The position numbers were made by a program, and so were the translations under genes. This document shows positions 63,109 to 64,000 of a stretch of DNA of 64,000 bases, piece by piece. The notes under the pieces are model-generated. The model was not told where the DNA came from and did no database searches. It saw nothing but the letters and a program-made list of their open reading frames with translations. Position 1 is the first letter of the stretch. The number at the start of each line of letters is the position of its first letter. Source of the DNA: Paractinoplanes lichenicola (GTDB taxonomy: Bacteria; Actinomycetota; Actinomycetes; Mycobacteriales; Micromonosporaceae); NCBI RefSeq assembly GCF_016785085.1, contig NZ_JAENHO010000008.1, positions 248,001 to 312,000 on the forward strand. The letters run 5' to 3'.

Positions 63109-64000
63109 CGGCCGACGCCGGCCTTGGTCTTCTCGGCCTCGGCGGGATGCTTCTCGCTGGGCACCTCGCTCGGCGCGGCGGCCAACGTCTCGGCCTCCAC
63201 AGCCGCGCGGACCCGCTTGTACGGGTCGCCGTAATCCTTCATGGCCCGACGCGCGAACGCCTGCTGCTCGGTGGCCACCCGCTCGGAACGACCCCGGCCG
63301 ACGAAGCTGACCGCCCAGTGCAACACCGTGGTGAACCGGTTCTTGAAGCCGACCAGATAGACCACGTGCACCGCGAGCCACATCACCCAGGCGAAGAAGC
63401 CCGACAGGCGCAGCTTGCCGACGCTGGCCACCGCGGAGAACCGCGAAATCGTGGCCATGCTGCCCTTGTCGAAATACTTGAACGGGTCGGGCGCGTCCTT
63501 GTGGCGCAGCCGCCGCTTGATGACATCGGCCGCGTAACGCCCGCCCTGGATCGCCACCTGCGCGACACCGGGCAGCGGGCGACCGTCCGCACCGGGCAGG
63601 TGCATCATGTCGCCCAGCACGAAGATCTCGGGGTGACCCGGCACAGTGAGGTCGGGCTCCACCATGACCCGGCCCGCGCGGTCGGTCTCGGCGCCCGCCG
63701 ACGCGGCGATCTGCTTGGCCAGCGGAGGCGCCTGCACCCCGGCCGCCCACACCTTCGTCATCGACGGGATGCGCTGATGACCACGCTCCGACTCGACCTC
63801 GATGCCGGTCAGGTCGACGTCGACCACCTTGGTGTTCAGCTCCACCTCGACACCCATCAGGTGCAGCTGACGCAAAGCCCGGGTCGACAAATGGTCGCCG
63901 AACGTGTTGAGCACCGCGCCGACCGCGTCGACCAGGATGATCCGGGCCTTGCGCGGGTCGATGTGCTTGTATTGCCCGACCAGGTTGCGGTGCGCCAGCT
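63105..64000 (-). CDS. ndh: Type II NADH:quinone dehydrogenase, C-terminal part (5' end outside window)
   Basis: At least 298 residues are inside the window, open at 64000. Seen: ARIILVDAVGAVLNTFGDHL, VWAAGVQAPPLAKQIAASAG, VMVEPDLTVPGHPEIFVLGD, QVAIQGGRYAADVIKRRL and the membrane-anchoring C-terminal segment FFAWVMWLAVHVVYLVGF with downstream NRFTTVLHWAVSFVGRGRSE. These are typical of single-subunit NDH-2, which feeds electrons from NADH to menaquinone without pumping protons. The last 50 residues are a charged variable tail. N-terminal FAD motif is beyond the edge. Confidence 0.92.
   Translation of the reverse strand, partial: LAHRNLVGQYKHIDPRKARIILVDAVGAVLNTFGDHLSTRALRQLHLMGVEVELNTKVVDVDLTGIEVESERGHQRIPSMTKVWAAGVQAPPLAKQIAASAGAETDRAGRVMVEPDLTVPGHPEIFVLGDMMHLPGADGRPLPGVAQVAIQGGRYAADVIKRRLRHKDAPDPFKYFDKGSMATISRFSAVASVGKLRLSGFFAWVMWLAVHVVYLVGFKNRFTTVLHWAVSFVGRGRSERVATEQQAFARRAMKDYGDPYKRVRAAVEAETLAAAPSEVPSEKHPAEAEKTKAGVGR

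Overview
The window is high-GC actinobacterial DNA. GTG starts, start/stop overlaps of 1-4 bases, U-poor hairpin terminators, several LacI regulators, MMPL pumps and heavy use of CGTACG all fit a soil Micromonosporaceae, probably Actinoplanes-like. That placement is inference; no rRNA, tRNA, CRISPR array or intact insertion sequence was found.

Region 1 (1-6 kb): end of an anti-sigma-factor-like membrane protein, an NADP-dependent reductase, a secreted pectate lyase, a methyltransferase, a Tat-exported pectinesterase and a small BMP-like membrane-anchored protein. Degenerate repeats related to the 3' end of the pectinesterase gene fill the spacer beside it. Region 2 (6-17.6 kb): an 11-kb gene for a secreted Rhs-type polymorphic toxin (three LamG domains, one interrupted by a ricin-like lectin, then YD repeats, a Lys/Pro-rich tract, a Hint autoprotease and a C-terminal deaminase-like toxin with CAE and CxxC motifs), followed directly by a small lower-GC gene that is the likely immunity gene. 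Region 3 (17.7-22.7 kb): a LacI regulator divergent from a tightly coupled four-gene sugar operon (Gfo/Idh oxidoreductase, DUF993 aldolase-like, sugar isomerase/epimerase, PmoA/DUF6807-like). Near-identical operators (CAGGAAAGCGCTTRCC type) lie before this operon, the pectate lyase and the pectinesterase, so the three units probably form one pectin-related regulon.

Region 4 (22.7-29.5 kb): a decayed S1-domain gene, a cytoplasmic S41 peptidase flanked by 49-bp inverted repeats, an MFS exporter, a small membrane protein and a frameshifted Mrr-nuclease/STAND NTPase. Region 5 (29.5-41.1 kb): a uronate operon (two Gfo/Idh oxidoreductases, UxaC, an enolase-superfamily dehydratase, a UxuB/UxaB-type reductase) divergent from a second LacI regulator and a sugar ABC importer with a YesL-like membrane protein. 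Together with regions 1 and 3 this looks like pectin depolymerisation, uptake and uronate catabolism.

Region 6 (41-51 kb): an ECF sigma factor with a SnoaL-like tail, flanked by an alpha/beta hydrolase and a STAS protein whose upstream regions share one bipartite promoter-like motif with identical 14-nt spacing; an alditol oxidase, an NAD-dependent epimerase, a secreted protein of three near-identical repeats under a CebR-like palindrome, an FtsH paralogue and a tandem pair of PHP phosphatases. Region 7 (51-64 kb): two MMPL transporters (one with a TetR regulator and a large inverted-repeat operator), a secreted trypsin-like protease, a 1600-residue DUF4011/SF1 helicase/nuclease protein likely to act in phage defence, a STAS-HATPase fusion regulator and the 3' part of a type II NADH dehydrogenase.
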